From: an uncultured Agrobacterium sp.
GTDB taxonomy: Bacteria; Pseudomonadota; Alphaproteobacteria; Rhizobiales; Rhizobiaceae
Assembly (NCBI GenBank): GCA_913777615.1
Contig: CAJYTK010000009.1
Location: 186,001-250,000 of the forward strand
Reading direction: 5' to 3'
DNA length: 64,000 nucleotides
The notes beneath the pieces are model-generated. The model made no database searches. It was not told where the DNA came from and saw nothing but the letters and a program-made list of their open reading frames with translations. Shown here piece by piece: positions 9,249-18,048 of the stretch (within the stretch, counting starts at the first letter, position 1; each line of letters opens with the position of its first letter). Made by a program: the position numbers and the translations under genes.

Positions 9249-10256
9249 TTACTGGGCGCGAACTTCCTTGAGCTTGGCCTGAATGCCGTCAACGACATCC
9301 GCACCGATTTCAGCCTTGTGCTTTTCGTAGACGACCGCAGACTTTTCGCGGATACGCGCCTGCTCTTCCGCAGACAGAACGTTCACCTTCAGACCAGCTT
9401 CCTTGATCTTGTCGAGCGACTTCTGGTTCAGCGCGCGGATGACCTTGCGCTCTTCGTCACGACCAACGATCGCGCATTCGCGCAGAGCCGTCTGCTCTTC
9501 GGGCGTGTAGCTGTCAAAGATCGGCTTGGAGAAGAGGAAGAGGAACGGCGTGTAAGCGTGGTTCGTCTCGGTGACGAATTTCTGCACCTCGTAGAACTTG
9601 GAGGTGTCGATCGTCACATAGGGGTTTTCTTGTGCGTCGATCGCGTTGGTTTCCAGCGCCGAGAACACTTCACCGAAGGCCATCGGCGTGGCATTGGCAC
9701 CGAGGTTCTGGAAGGTGTCGAGGAAGATGTTGTTCTGCATCACGCGGACTTTGAGGCCGGAGAAGTCTTCCCACTTGTCGACCGCGCGCTTGGAGTTGGA
9801 CAGATTGCGGAAGCCGTTTTCCCAATAGGCAAGGTTTACGAGGCCCTGCTCTTCCAGCTTCTTGTTCATCATGTCGCCGAACTCGCCGTCGAGAACGGCG
9901 TCGACTTCCTTCGTGTTGGAGAACAGGAAGGGCAGATCGAAGACGCCGAGTGCCGGGATCAGGCCGACGAGCGGTGAGGAGGACGTCACGACTGCTTCCT
10001 GGACGCCAGAACGCAGTGCCTGCGTTGCCTGAAGGTCGCCGCCGAGAGCGCCGCCCCAGAAGGCCGTCATCTTCAGCTTGCCACCGGTCTTGTCATCGAG
10101 GCAGGCCTGCATGGCCTTGATGCCGTTGCCGACCGGGTGGTCCTGATTGATGCCATTCGACACGCGGATCATGCGGCTGTTGTATTCGGCGAAAGCAGGT
10201 GCCGTGGCACCGGCGGTGAAGGCGATGGCTGTTGTGAGTAGAAGTAGCTTTCTCAT
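9249..10256 (-). CDS. TRAP transporter periplasmic substrate-binding protein (DctP family)
   Basis: 335-residue secreted binding protein. An N-terminal signal peptide is clear (MRKLLLLTTAIAFTAGATAPAFA, cleavage after AFA at about 23). The DctP fold follows, with the conserved arginine region SGLKVRVMQNNIF (near 167) and the NPYVTIDTSKFYEVQ segment seen in organic- and sugar-acid receptors. It delivers ligand to the DctQ-DctM pair encoded just upstream on the same strand (84 bp from dctM). A GGGAGG ribosome site precedes the ATG. The genetic neighbours suggest that a sugar acid such as a pentonate or tetronate is the ligand; that is inference, not visible in the protein. Confidence 0.93.
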   Translation of the reverse strand: MRKLLLLTTAIAFTAGATAPAFAEYNSRMIRVSNGINQDHPVGNGIKAMQACLDDKTGGKLKMTAFWGGALGGDLQATQALRSGVQEAVVTSSSPLVGLIPALGVFDLPFLFSNTKEVDAVLDGEFGDMMNKKLEEQGLVNLAYWENGFRNLSNSKRAVDKWEDFSGLKVRVMQNNIFLDTFQNLGANATPMAFGEVFSALETNAIDAQENPYVTIDTSKFYEVQKFVTETNHAYTPFLFLFSKPIFDSYTPEEQTALRECAIVGRDEERKVIRALNQKSLDKIKEAGLKVNVLSAEEQARIREKSAVVYEKHKAEIGADVVDGIQAKLKEVRAQ

Positions 10257-10340
10257 GTTTTCCTCCCTTGGAATTGAGCAAGTCCAGTCAAGATGTGTGC
10301 GGCTTTACGGCCGCGAATGTGGTGGAGTGAGGAGTATTCC

Positions 10341-11618
10341 TCACCGCAGATATTGCAGCGGCACCATGACGATCTGCGGAAAGATCACCAGAAGAGCGAG
10401 CACGATGGTTTCGGCGACCAGGAACGGCCAGACGCCGACCGTCACCTTGCCCAGCGGAATGCGCCCGACGCCCGACACCACGTTGAGGACAACACCGACC
10501 GGCGGCGTAATGAGGCCGATGGCATTGTTGATGATGAAGAGCACGCCGAAATAGACCGGATCGATACCCGCCTGCTTGATGATCGGCATCAGAACGGGCG
10601 TCAGGATCAGGATAGTCGGCGTCAGATCGAGCGCGGTACCGACCACGAAGACCAGCACCATGATTACGGCCATGAGCAGCATCGGACGGTCGATCAGCGG
10701 CTCGATATAGCCCGCAACTTCCGCCGGAATATTGGCAGCGGTTATCAACCAGGCCGAAACCAGCGCTGCAGCAACGAGGAACATGATGATCGATGTGCTC
10801 TTGGCAGCGCGAAGCAGCACATGCCACAGATCCGCAGGCTTCAGCTCGCGGTAGATGACCATACCGACGAAGAGTGCATAAGCGGCGGCAATGACCGCGG
10901 CTTCCGTCGGCGTCATGATCCCGGCCTTGATGCCACCGAGAATGATAACCGGCATGCCGAGCGCCCATCCGGCGCGACCCGTTGCCACGAGACGTTCCTT
11001 TGCCGTCGTCTTCGGCAGCGGCTGGACATTGTCCTTACGCACGACGATCAGCCAGGCGATGATCAGGGATGCGCCCATCAGGACGCCAGGCACGATGCCG
11101 GCAAGGAAGAGTTGGGTAATCGACACGTTTGCCGCCACACCGAAGACGATAAAGGCCATGGACGGTGGGATAACGGGGGCGATGATGCCACCGGCAGCAA
11201 TCAGACCGCCGGAACGGGGAATGTTGTAACCGGCCTTCGCCATCATCGGGATGAGGATCGCCGCAAGTGCTGCGGTATCGGCTGCGGCCGAACCGGAAAT
11301 CGATGCCATGATGATCGCAGCGACGATGGCAACGATACCGAGACCGCCGCGAATATGGCCCACGAGTGCAATGGCAAAATCGATGATGCGGCGCGACAGT
11401 CCGCCGGAATTCATCAACTCACCCGCCAGGATGAAGAAGGGAATGGCGAGCAGCGTGAAGGTATCGGCGCCGGAAATCATGTTCTGGGCGATGATCGCCG
11501 TGTTGAACATGCCCATGTACCACATCAGCACGACGCCGCAGAACATCAGCGAGAAGGCGACCGGAACACCGATGGCCATGGCGCCGAGGAGCGAGCCGAC
11601 AAAAACGAAAAGTGTCAT
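10341..11618 (-). CDS. TRAP transporter large permease (DctM family)
   Basis: 425-residue inner-membrane protein with about 12 hydrophobic segments, the ion-coupled translocating subunit of a tripartite ATP-independent periplasmic transporter. Family landmarks include the N-terminus FVFVGSLLGAMAIGVPVAFSL, the PFFILAGELMNSGGLSRRIIDFA loop and the GIIAPVIPPSMAFIVFGV motif, repeated in the second half as ITPPVGVVLNVVSGV. The start is 3 bases after the stop of dctQ, so the two are translationally coupled. The symporter is expected to be sodium-driven. Length is typical. Confidence 0.95.
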   Translation of the reverse strand: MTLFVFVGSLLGAMAIGVPVAFSLMFCGVVLMWYMGMFNTAIIAQNMISGADTFTLLAIPFFILAGELMNSGGLSRRIIDFAIALVGHIRGGLGIVAIVAAIIMASISGSAAADTAALAAILIPMMAKAGYNIPRSGGLIAAGGIIAPVIPPSMAFIVFGVAANVSITQLFLAGIVPGVLMGASLIIAWLIVVRKDNVQPLPKTTAKERLVATGRAGWALGMPVIILGGIKAGIMTPTEAAVIAAAYALFVGMVIYRELKPADLWHVLLRAAKSTSIIMFLVAAALVSAWLITAANIPAEVAGYIEPLIDRPMLLMAVIMVLVFVVGTALDLTPTILILTPVLMPIIKQAGIDPVYFGVLFIINNAIGLITPPVGVVLNVVSGVGRIPLGKVTVGVWPFLVAETIVLALLVIFPQIVMVPLQYLR

Positions 11619-11621
11619 GTG

Positions 11622-12152
11622 TCAGCGCTCCGAAAGCTGTTCGATGGTGAGATTTTCACCGGCAAAGGCGGCAATCTCGTCTTCGCGAACCTTGCCCGTC
11701 AGAAACCGGTAGAGCCGTTCCAGTGCGATGATGAACATAATGCCGCCGGTGAACATGCCGATGCCATAAACCCAGATCATCGACAGACCCGTGACCGGCG
11801 CATGCATGCTGGCATTGATGCCGGACTGCTTCCATGTCCCCCAGAAGAAGATCGCCGAGCAAAGAAGGATGATGATGTTCGACAGGATCATGCAGAATAT
11901 GCGCATGCGCCGCGACAGGAACATCACCAGCGTTTCGATGCCCATATGGCTGTTTTCACGGAAGGTCACGACCGCACCGACGAAGGTGATCCAGACGAAG
12001 AAATAGCGCGCCAGTTCTTCCGAGACATTGATGCCGGAATTCATGGTGTAGCGCATGACCACATTGACGAAGACCATGATTGCCATGCCTGCGAGAAGCG
12101 CGACGAGAATGGTCTCGAGGATGCGGTAAAAAAGATTGATGACTTTCTGCAT
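11622..12152 (-). CDS. TRAP transporter small permease (DctQ family)
   Basis: 176-residue membrane protein with four hydrophobic helices (about 12-38, 50-70, 88-110, 130-152). The DctQ-type loop RYTMNSGINVSEELARYFFVWITFVGA lies between the first two. It is the small accessory subunit that pairs with the large permease and docks the binding protein. Start ATG follows GGGAGGGG. The gene is 114 bp downstream of the FAH-superfamily dehydratase gene and probably shares its transcript, linking uptake to catabolism. Confidence 0.93.
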   Translation of the reverse strand: MQKVINLFYRILETILVALLAGMAIMVFVNVVMRYTMNSGINVSEELARYFFVWITFVGAVVTFRENSHMGIETLVMFLSRRMRIFCMILSNIIILLCSAIFFWGTWKQSGINASMHAPVTGLSMIWVYGIGMFTGGIMFIIALERLYRFLTGKVREDEIAAFAGENLTIEQLSER

Positions 12153-12266
12153 CTTCCCCTCCCGAGAATGCTGCGAGGCGGCGCGGACACACGAAGGTGC
12201 GCGCGCAACGGTCTAAGCCTTAAGGATATGCGTGCCGCGCCAGGCGAACTCGCCCGGCAACGGAGA

Positions 12267-13427
12267 TTATAGAAGCCCGCGCTTTGCGAGATTGCGCATC
12301 AATGCCGTGGTGCCGAAGGTCCATTCCGGACAATCGGATGTGCTGGCCACCCAGTTGACCAGCTTACCCAACCTCGGGCTTGAGATTTCCACGCGGTCAC
12401 CCTTGGCATGGGTGAAACCAAGGCCCGGGCCATGACGATCCTTGACCGGAGCGAACATCGTGCCGAGAAAGAAGACGGCGCCGTCCGGATACTGGTGATC
12501 GCGGTTCAAGAGCTGCGACACCAGGTTTTCCGGCGTGCGGCTGATCGCCTGCATTGGGCTCACACCCGTCATGGTGAAACCATCTTCACCTTCGACGAGC
12601 AACGAAATCTGCGCCTGCTTGACGTCGTCCAGCGTGAACTTGCCATCGAAAAGACGGATGAACGGGCCGATCGAGCAGGAAGCGTTGTTGTCTTTCGCCT
12701 TGCTGAGCAACAGGGCGGAGCGCCCTTCGAAATCTCGCAAGTTGACGTCGTTACCGAGCGCTGCACCGACGATGCGACCGTCGGAGGTGACGGCCAGCAC
12801 GACTTCCGGCTCGGGATTGTTCCACTGCGACTTCGGATGAACACCGATCAACGAGCCGCAGCCAACGGACGACAAGGGCTGCGCCTTGGAGAAAATCTCC
12901 GCGTCGGGGCCGATACCGACCTCCAGATATTGCGACCAAAGGCCCATTTCCTGCAGCAGGCGCTTAACCTCGGCAGCCTTTTCGGAGCCCGCCTCGACAC
13001 CCTTGAGGCTATCGCCAAGCACGGGGGCCAGGCGGCCGCGAATTTCCTGTGCGCGCTGCGGATCACCCTTTGCCTGTTCTTCGATGACGCGTTCCAGCAT
13101 ACTATCGGCGAAGGTAACGCCGGCAGCCTTCACCGCCTGAATGTCGTTCGGCGCAAGCAGTTGTCCAGCCGAACCATCAAGAAAAGCGTCAAAGGCCCCG
13201 AGTGCAGCAAATTGCATGGTGTCGGCCAGACGATTGATGAGATCATGCTTTTCCAGCAGTTCCGAAACGGTCGGCGCGAGGCTGGAAAGATCGTAGAGAA
13301 CACCGTCCTTCAACAGGACGGGACACGGGCCATCTTCGCTCTTGGACCAGACGCGACCGATCAGGATGGCATCCTGATGGTCTTCCGGCAAAATTGCAGC
13401 TGATTCGACAGTCCTGATTCCGACCAA
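12267..13427 (-). CDS. FAH-superfamily 2-keto-3-deoxy-pentonate dehydratase (XylX-like)
   Basis: 386-residue enzyme of the fumarylacetoacetate hydrolase superfamily. The C-terminal half matches the Caulobacter XylX type (2-keto-3-deoxy-D-xylonate dehydratase, Weimberg pathway) as I recall it: LWSQYLEVGIGPDAEIF (163-179), NNPEPEVVL (203-211), GNDVNLRDFEGRSALLLSKAKDN (225-247), HQYPDG and the C-terminus LMRNLAKRGLL. The metal-site acids would be E206/E208 and D227/D232. The expected reaction is 2-keto-3-deoxy-pentonate to alpha-ketoglutarate semialdehyde, which the aldehyde dehydrogenase of this cluster could oxidise to 2-oxoglutarate. The start is TTG at 13427 after GGAGGG. A palindromic operator lies 55 bases upstream. 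Related FAH enzymes can be hydrolases instead, so exact chemistry and stereochemistry are open. Confidence 0.82.
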   Translation of the reverse strand: MVGIRTVESAAILPEDHQDAILIGRVWSKSEDGPCPVLLKDGVLYDLSSLAPTVSELLEKHDLINRLADTMQFAALGAFDAFLDGSAGQLLAPNDIQAVKAAGVTFADSMLERVIEEQAKGDPQRAQEIRGRLAPVLGDSLKGVEAGSEKAAEVKRLLQEMGLWSQYLEVGIGPDAEIFSKAQPLSSVGCGSLIGVHPKSQWNNPEPEVVLAVTSDGRIVGAALGNDVNLRDFEGRSALLLSKAKDNNASCSIGPFIRLFDGKFTLDDVKQAQISLLVEGEDGFTMTGVSPMQAISRTPENLVSQLLNRDHQYPDGAVFFLGTMFAPVKDRHGPGLGFTHAKGDRVEISSPRLGKLVNWVASTSDCPEWTFGTTALMRNLAKRGLL

Positions 13428-13481
13428 GCCTTATCCCTCCCACTTTCAGACCATCCGACAGCTGCCTCCACAGCACCTATA

Positions 13482-13500
13482 TTGTCTGGATGTCTGACAA
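13482..13500. promoter_or_regulatory. Candidate GntR/FCD operator upstream of the XylX-like gene
   Basis: TTGTCTGGATGTCTGACAA: outer TTGTC and GACAA half-sites, with the nested perfect 9-bp palindrome TGTC-T-GACA at 13491-13499. It is followed by CCT, giving GACAACCT as also seen at 15944-15950. Position between the gntR stop and the dehydratase start fits repression of the dehydratase-TRAP genes. Confidence 0.6.
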
Positions 13501-13618
13501 CCTGAATACGTACATCTTCTTAGTATGAGAAAAACGCTTAGTCCAGCCTGCATTGCTTCGAATCTCGGCGGAAAGTCGTAAAATCAAAACCGGCGCGGAC
13601 AAGCAGTAGTGCCCTTGC

Positions 13619-14338
13619 TCAGGAATAGACTTCGAGATGGAGATTGACGCGCTCGGCGGCACCGGACAGATGCGCGCGCATTGCAGCCCGGGCAGCCGAC
13701 GAATCTGAGGCGGCAACCGCTTCATAGATCGCCACATGCTCAGCAATCGTGGTTTCAAGAATCTCGCCGAAGACGGCGCGGGAAAAGGCTGTGTTGATGG
13801 CCGAACTGATCCGTTCTGCAATAAAGCCCAGGAACATCGAGAAGTAATCGTTCTGGGTGGCGTCGGCGAGCGTCCGATGGAAATCGAGATCGGCCGCAAT
13901 CCCGTCCTTTTCCCATACCGGCGCGTGGCGCATGTTGTGGACCGCCGTCTTCAGCCGCTCCAGTTGCGCGTCCGTGCGGTGGACGGCAGCAAGTCCTGCC
14001 GCCTCTATTTCAAGAGGCATGCGCAACTGAAAGAGATCGCGGAAATTATCCGGATCGTTGAGTTTGGATCGTTCGATACGGATAGAAACGCGCTGCCTCG
14101 GATCGGTGACGAAAGCGCCGACACCCTGGCGGGTTTCGACCGCACCCTCGTTGCGCAGCTGAGCAATCGCTTCGCGGATGACAGAGCGACTAACCCCGAA
14201 GGTTTTGGAGAGCGCATGCTCCGTCGGTAGCTTGTCACCGGCTTTCAGCTTTCCATCATTGATCTCACGCGCGATCTCCGCAGCAATACGGCCGGGAAGA
14301 TGATCTGCGCGGTGAATCTGATTGAACTCCAACGTCAT
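13619..14338 (-). CDS. GntR-family regulator, FadR/FCD subfamily
   Basis: 239-residue ligand-responsive DNA-binding protein. The winged helix occupies about 12-80 (LPTEHALSKTFGVSRSVIREAIAQLRNEGAVETRQGVGAFV). The all-helical FCD effector domain (about 95-230) shows the metal-binding set DLDFHRTLADATQN (D and H), IAEHVAIYEAV and MRAHL, typical of FCD proteins that sense carboxylates or sugar acids. The gene lies 51 bp downstream of the FAD oxidoreductase and upstream of the XylX-like gene, all minus strand. Two related palindromes in the cluster (13482-13500 and 15933-15951) are the natural candidates for its operators. It most likely represses the island until the substrate or an intermediate is present. 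Confidence 0.93.
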   Translation of the reverse strand: MTLEFNQIHRADHLPGRIAAEIAREINDGKLKAGDKLPTEHALSKTFGVSRSVIREAIAQLRNEGAVETRQGVGAFVTDPRQRVSIRIERSKLNDPDNFRDLFQLRMPLEIEAAGLAAVHRTDAQLERLKTAVHNMRHAPVWEKDGIAADLDFHRTLADATQNDYFSMFLGFIAERISSAINTAFSRAVFGEILETTIAEHVAIYEAVAASDSSAARAAMRAHLSGAAERVNLHLEVYS

Positions 14339-14389
14339 GATGGCTCCCGGTGGACACGAAACGCCGATGAGGGCGCATTTCTACTTCTT

Positions 14390-15835
14390 CTAGCTAGCCA
14401 CTTGTACGGCAAGCTGGCAACCGGGATTCATGCGAAGCTGCGGATCGAAAGCGGCTTTCAGCCGCTCGATCATATCCCGCTGCACGTAACCAAGCCGGCT
14501 TTCGAAATCCTCCCGCTTCAATCGGCCAATGCCGTGTTCAGCGCTGATGCTGCCTGCGTAGCGGTCGAGCACCGTGTTGACGATGACCTTGGCCTTATAG
14601 ATGAACGCATCCCGCTCTTCCCGCGTGCTGCCGTTAGGCGGAAGCACGTTGAGATGCACATTGCCGTCTCCGACATGACCATAGGAAACCGCCAGGCATT
14701 CCGGCAATTGTTTGGCGAGCTCGGCTTCCGCCTCCGCAACGAACTGAGCAAGGCGGGAAAGCGGCACGGAAATATCGGTGCGCATATGGGCGCCACGCAG
14801 CGCCTGCCCCTCATTCATGCCCTCGCGGAACAGCCAGAGCGATTGCGCCTGCGCACGCGAGGAGGCAATGACGCCATCGAGCACAAGCCCGTCTTCCATA
14901 ACGCCTTCGAGGAAGCGGCTCATAAGATCGCCGGTATCGACCAGACCCGAGCCGGAAATTTCCATCAGCACATAGGCTGCGTAATTGTCCGCGATCGGCA
15001 TTTTCAGAGCGGGAATTGCTTCCATGGCAAGTGCGAAGGCGACCGGAGGCATGAATTCGAAGGCTGACATCAGATCGCAGCACTCCCGGCGGGCGCGACG
15101 GTAAAGCTTGATCGCGTCATCAAGCGAGTTCAACCCGAGGAGCGCGGTCTCGACATGATCGGGATTTGGATAGAGCTTGACCGACACGGCAGTGACGATG
15201 CCGAGCGTGCCTTCCGCGCCAATGAAAAGCTGCTTGAGGTCGATGCCGCGATTGTCCTTGCGAAGTGTCGAGAGACCGTTCCAGATCGTTCCATCCGGCA
15301 GCACCACTTCAAGACCGAGCACCAGCTCTCGCGTCATGCCATAGCGAAGCACATTGATGCCGCCGGCATTGGTCGAGACATTACCGCCGATGCGGCATGA
15401 CCCTTGCGCACCGAGAGACAGTGGGAAAAACATGCCCTTTTCCTGCACCGCATCCTTGAATTCCGACAGGATGCAGCCCGCCTCCACCACGGCAGAAAAG
15501 TCTTCCGTATCGATGGAACGGATAGCGTTCATGCGCTCGAGGCTGAGAACGACCTGGCGGTCCGGCGCGTCGGGAACGCCGCCGAGCACGAGACCGGTAT
15601 TGCCGCCCTGCGGCACGATAGCAAGACCAAGCTCTGCGCAGAGCCTGACGGCGGCGGCGACGTCCTCCACATTACGGGGGCGAATGACGGCGACCGCGCC
15701 ACTGGACACATCGCCATGCCAGTCGCGACAATAGCGAACCATGTCTGTCGTGTCCGTCAGAACCAGCTCATCGCCAAGACTGGCCGTTAAGGACGCCTGC
15801 AACTCCTCGCGTGATCGCTCTTGACCCTTGAGCAT
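14390..15835 (-). CDS. FAD-linked 2-hydroxyacid dehydrogenase (GlcD / D-2-hydroxyglutarate dehydrogenase type)
   Basis: 481-residue flavoprotein of the VAO/PCMH family. The FAD-binding half contains RNVEDVAAAVRLCAELGLAIVPQGGNTGLVLGG and LGAQGSCRIGGNVSTNAGG. The FAD-oxidase C domain carries YGHVGDGNVHLNVLPP (metal-binding histidines) and SAEHGIGRLKR. Members oxidise D-2-hydroxyacids such as D-lactate, glycolate or D-2-hydroxyglutarate and pass electrons to quinones or electron-transfer flavoprotein. Within this cluster it may oxidise the C2 hydroxyl of a sugar acid or a short product; that is inference. ATG 15835 follows AGAGGG by 5 bases; an in-frame GTG at 15853 would use that site as codons and is less likely. 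It is divergent from the DenD-like gene. Confidence 0.88.
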   Translation of the reverse strand: MLKGQERSREELQASLTASLGDELVLTDTTDMVRYCRDWHGDVSSGAVAVIRPRNVEDVAAAVRLCAELGLAIVPQGGNTGLVLGGVPDAPDRQVVLSLERMNAIRSIDTEDFSAVVEAGCILSEFKDAVQEKGMFFPLSLGAQGSCRIGGNVSTNAGGINVLRYGMTRELVLGLEVVLPDGTIWNGLSTLRKDNRGIDLKQLFIGAEGTLGIVTAVSVKLYPNPDHVETALLGLNSLDDAIKLYRRARRECCDLMSAFEFMPPVAFALAMEAIPALKMPIADNYAAYVLMEISGSGLVDTGDLMSRFLEGVMEDGLVLDGVIASSRAQAQSLWLFREGMNEGQALRGAHMRTDISVPLSRLAQFVAEAEAELAKQLPECLAVSYGHVGDGNVHLNVLPPNGSTREERDAFIYKAKVIVNTVLDRYAGSISAEHGIGRLKREDFESRLGYVQRDMIERLKAAFDPQLRMNPGCQLAVQVAS

Positions 15836-15932
15836 CTGCCCTCTCGCCTCCACCCCGGCGGTAACGCTACTTTGGCGTCTCCGCTCTTAAATTTTTCGGT
15901 TTTTCAAAATACTGTTTTCAAGCTAGCAATAT

Positions 15933-15951
15933 AAGGTTATCAGACAACCTT
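15933..15951. promoter_or_regulatory. Candidate GntR/FCD operator in the divergent promoter region
   Basis: AAGGTTATCAGACAACCTT, a near-perfect 19-bp palindrome (8 of 9 pairs plus a centre base). It lies in the 154-bp region between the divergent FAD oxidoreductase and DenD-like genes, 39 bases before the latter's ATG. It shares the half-site GACAACCT with the site at 13482-13503, so both are probably read by the cluster's GntR protein. Confidence 0.65.
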
Positions 15952-15989
15952 ACAAGTTAAATTTTTGGACGGTGAGGAGGAGACACAGG

Positions 15990-16976
15990 ATGCATATCGC
16001 GATTATCGGGGCAGCCGGAATGGTGGGGCGAAAGCTGACCGAAAGATTGGTTCGTGAAGGAGGTCTGAGCGGCAGGGCCATCGAGAAATTCACGCTGATC
16101 GACGTGTTTCAACCAGAGCCGCCCGCCGGCTTCGATGGCACGGTCGATGCGCGCGCAGCCGATCTTTCCGCGCCCGGCGAGGCCGAAAAGCTGGTTTCCG
16201 CAAGACCCGATGTGATCTTCCATCTGGCGGCCATCGTCTCTGGCGAAGCCGAGCTCGATTTCGACAAGGGCTATCGCATCAATCTGGATGGCACGCGCTA
16301 TCTTTTCGACGCAATCCGAATTGCCAACGGTCAGGATGGCTACAAGCCGCGTGTGGTCTTCACCTCGTCCATCGCCGTCTTCGGCGCGCCGCTGCCATAC
16401 CCGATCCCCGACGATTTCCACACCACGCCTTTGACCAGCTATGGTACGCAGAAAGCGATTTCGGAGTTGCTGCTGTCCGATTACACCCGCCGCGGTTTCT
16501 TCGAAGGCATCGGCATTCGCCTGCCGACGATCTGCATCCGTCCCGGAAAGCCGAATGCTGCCGCGTCCGGCTTCTTCTCCAACATTCTGCGCGAGCCGCT
16601 GGTAGGCCAGGAAGCCGTGCTGCCAGTGCCAGAGACCATCCGCCACTGGCATGCTTCGCCGCGTTCGGCTGTCGGCTTCCTGCTGCATGGCGCAACCATC
16701 GATTCCGACAAGGTCGGTCCCCGGCGCAATCTTTCCATGCCGGGCCTGAGTGCAACGGTCGGCGAGCAGATCGAGGCGCTGCGTAAGGTCGCCGGCGAAA
16801 AGGCCGTCAGCCTTATCCGCCGCGAGCCGAATGAGATGATCATGCGCATGTGCGAAGGCTGGGCTCCCGGCTTTGAAGCCACCCGCGCCCGCGAACTGGG
16901 CTTCACCGCCGAAACGAATTTCGAAGAGATCATCAAGGTCCATATCGAAGACGAGCTGGGAGGTTCGCTGAAATGA
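15990..16976 (+). CDS. NAD-dependent epimerase/dehydratase-family dehydrogenase (D-erythronate dehydrogenase DenD-like)
   Basis: 328-residue extended short-chain dehydrogenase. The N-terminal Rossmann motif is GAAGMVG (7-13) and the catalytic set is S126/S127, Y151 and K155 (TSYGTQK). The overall pattern (HIAIIGAAGMVGRKLTERL, ASGFFSNILREPL, RHWHASPRSAVGFLLH) is that of DenD proteins, which oxidise D-erythronate at C2 with NAD. It is not a sugar-nucleotide epimerase of the usual kind. ATG 15990 is preceded by GAGGAGGAG; an upstream GTG falls inside that ribosome site. The stop overlaps the next start (ATGA). Classical DenD neighbours OtnK and OtnC, a kinase and an aldolase for four-carbon acids, are absent, so the true substrate may be another aldonate. 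Confidence 0.83.
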   Translation: MHIAIIGAAGMVGRKLTERLVREGGLSGRAIEKFTLIDVFQPEPPAGFDGTVDARAADLSAPGEAEKLVSARPDVIFHLAAIVSGEAELDFDKGYRINLDGTRYLFDAIRIANGQDGYKPRVVFTSSIAVFGAPLPYPIPDDFHTTPLTSYGTQKAISELLLSDYTRRGFFEGIGIRLPTICIRPGKPNAAASGFFSNILREPLVGQEAVLPVPETIRHWHASPRSAVGFLLHGATIDSDKVGPRRNLSMPGLSATVGEQIEALRKVAGEKAVSLIRREPNEMIMRMCEGWAPGFEATRARELGFTAETNFEEIIKVHIEDELGGSLK

Positions 16977-17875
16977 CGGGATCTGACAAACAAGCACGCA
17001 CCATAGCCTTTCTCGGCACCGGCCTGATGGGCGGACCGATGGCCCGCAACCTGTTGAAGGCAGGCTTCACAGTTCGCGTCTGGAACCGCAGCACGGAGAA
17101 AGCACAGGCGCTGATGGAGGATGGCGCCATGCTTGCCGCCTCTCCCGCTGAGGCCGCCAAAGGCGCCAATATCGTCATCACGATGCTGAGCGATGGCAAC
17201 GCTGTCGGCAATGTGCTGTTCGACATGGGCGTTGCCAACGCGCTGGGAAAAGGCGCCATCGTCATCGATAGCAGTTCGATTGCACCGCCAATTGCCCGTG
17301 ACCATTCGCAAAAACTGAAAGCGCTGGGCATTGCTCATGTGGACGCACCCGTCTCCGGCGGCGTGCCGGGGGCGACAGCCGGAACGCTGGCGATCATGGC
17401 CGGTGGCGACGAGGCGACGGTGACAAGCCTTGGCGATATCTTCTCCGCCATGGGGCGGTTGACCTATGTTGGACCATCCGGGGCGGGACAGCTTTGCAAG
17501 CTCGCCAACCAGCAGATCGTCGCCATCACCATCGGCGCGGTGGCAGAAGCCATGATGCTGGTCGAAGCGGGTGGCGCATCGCGTGAAGGCTTCCGCAACG
17601 CCATCCGTGGCGGCTTTGCCGAAAGCCGCATTCTGGAACTGCATGGCGAGCGCATGGTGAAACGCAACTTCACCCCCGGCGGTCCGTCGAAGTTCCAGCT
17701 GAAGGATTTGAACGGCGTTCTGGCAACCGCCAAGGATCTCGATCTGGCGCTGCCACTGACGGAAGAAGTGACCCGCGCCTTCGATGCCTTCGTCAACGAC
17801 GGTGGCGCAGACAAGGATCATAGCGGCCTGCTGCTGCATCTGGAAAGGCTCAACAAGCGAGAGCATGAGAGCTGA
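16973..17875 (+). CDS. NAD(P)-dependent beta-hydroxyacid dehydrogenase (3-hydroxyisobutyrate dehydrogenase / GarR family)
   Basis: 300-residue dehydrogenase. Rossmann motif FLGTGLMGGPMARN (13-26), substrate-binding DAPVSGGVPGATAGTL (124-139) and the catalytic lysine K176 with N179 in AGQLCKLANQ. The family covers 3-hydroxyisobutyrate dehydrogenase, tartronate semialdehyde reductase and L-threonate dehydrogenase LtnD; residues alone do not decide among these. It starts within the last codons of the DenD-like gene (4-bp overlap), so the two enzymes are translationally coupled and probably act in consecutive or parallel sugar-acid oxidations. Confidence 0.88.
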   Translation: MTGSDKQARTIAFLGTGLMGGPMARNLLKAGFTVRVWNRSTEKAQALMEDGAMLAASPAEAAKGANIVITMLSDGNAVGNVLFDMGVANALGKGAIVIDSSSIAPPIARDHSQKLKALGIAHVDAPVSGGVPGATAGTLAIMAGGDEATVTSLGDIFSAMGRLTYVGPSGAGQLCKLANQQIVAITIGAVAEAMMLVEAGGASREGFRNAIRGGFAESRILELHGERMVKRNFTPGGPSKFQLKDLNGVLATAKDLDLALPLTEEVTRAFDAFVNDGGADKDHSGLLLHLERLNKREHES

Positions 17876-18048
17876 TTAAAAAATCATACAATTAGATGGG
17901 CAGACGCCTTTCGCGATGGGATGACATGACATAGGGTCACCGCCGACGTCGTCGCGCGTAGTCGTGCGACGCACCCGCACGGGAGGAAGGCAGCGCCCAG
18001 ACGCTGCCAGAACGCCGAAGAATTCAAGATATTATAGGGAGTACACCC

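Noticed and set aside
10293-12272. Plus-strand open frame of 659 codons
   Set aside because: Antisense to the TRAP permease genes; composition is abnormal (very rich in H, D, R) and shows no domain.
15990-16976. Uronate dehydrogenase or UDP-sugar epimerase
   Set aside because: The length and pattern (ASGFFSNILREPL, RHWHASPRSAVGFLLH) fit DenD-type erythronate dehydrogenases better than the shorter uronate dehydrogenases or nucleotide-sugar epimerases.
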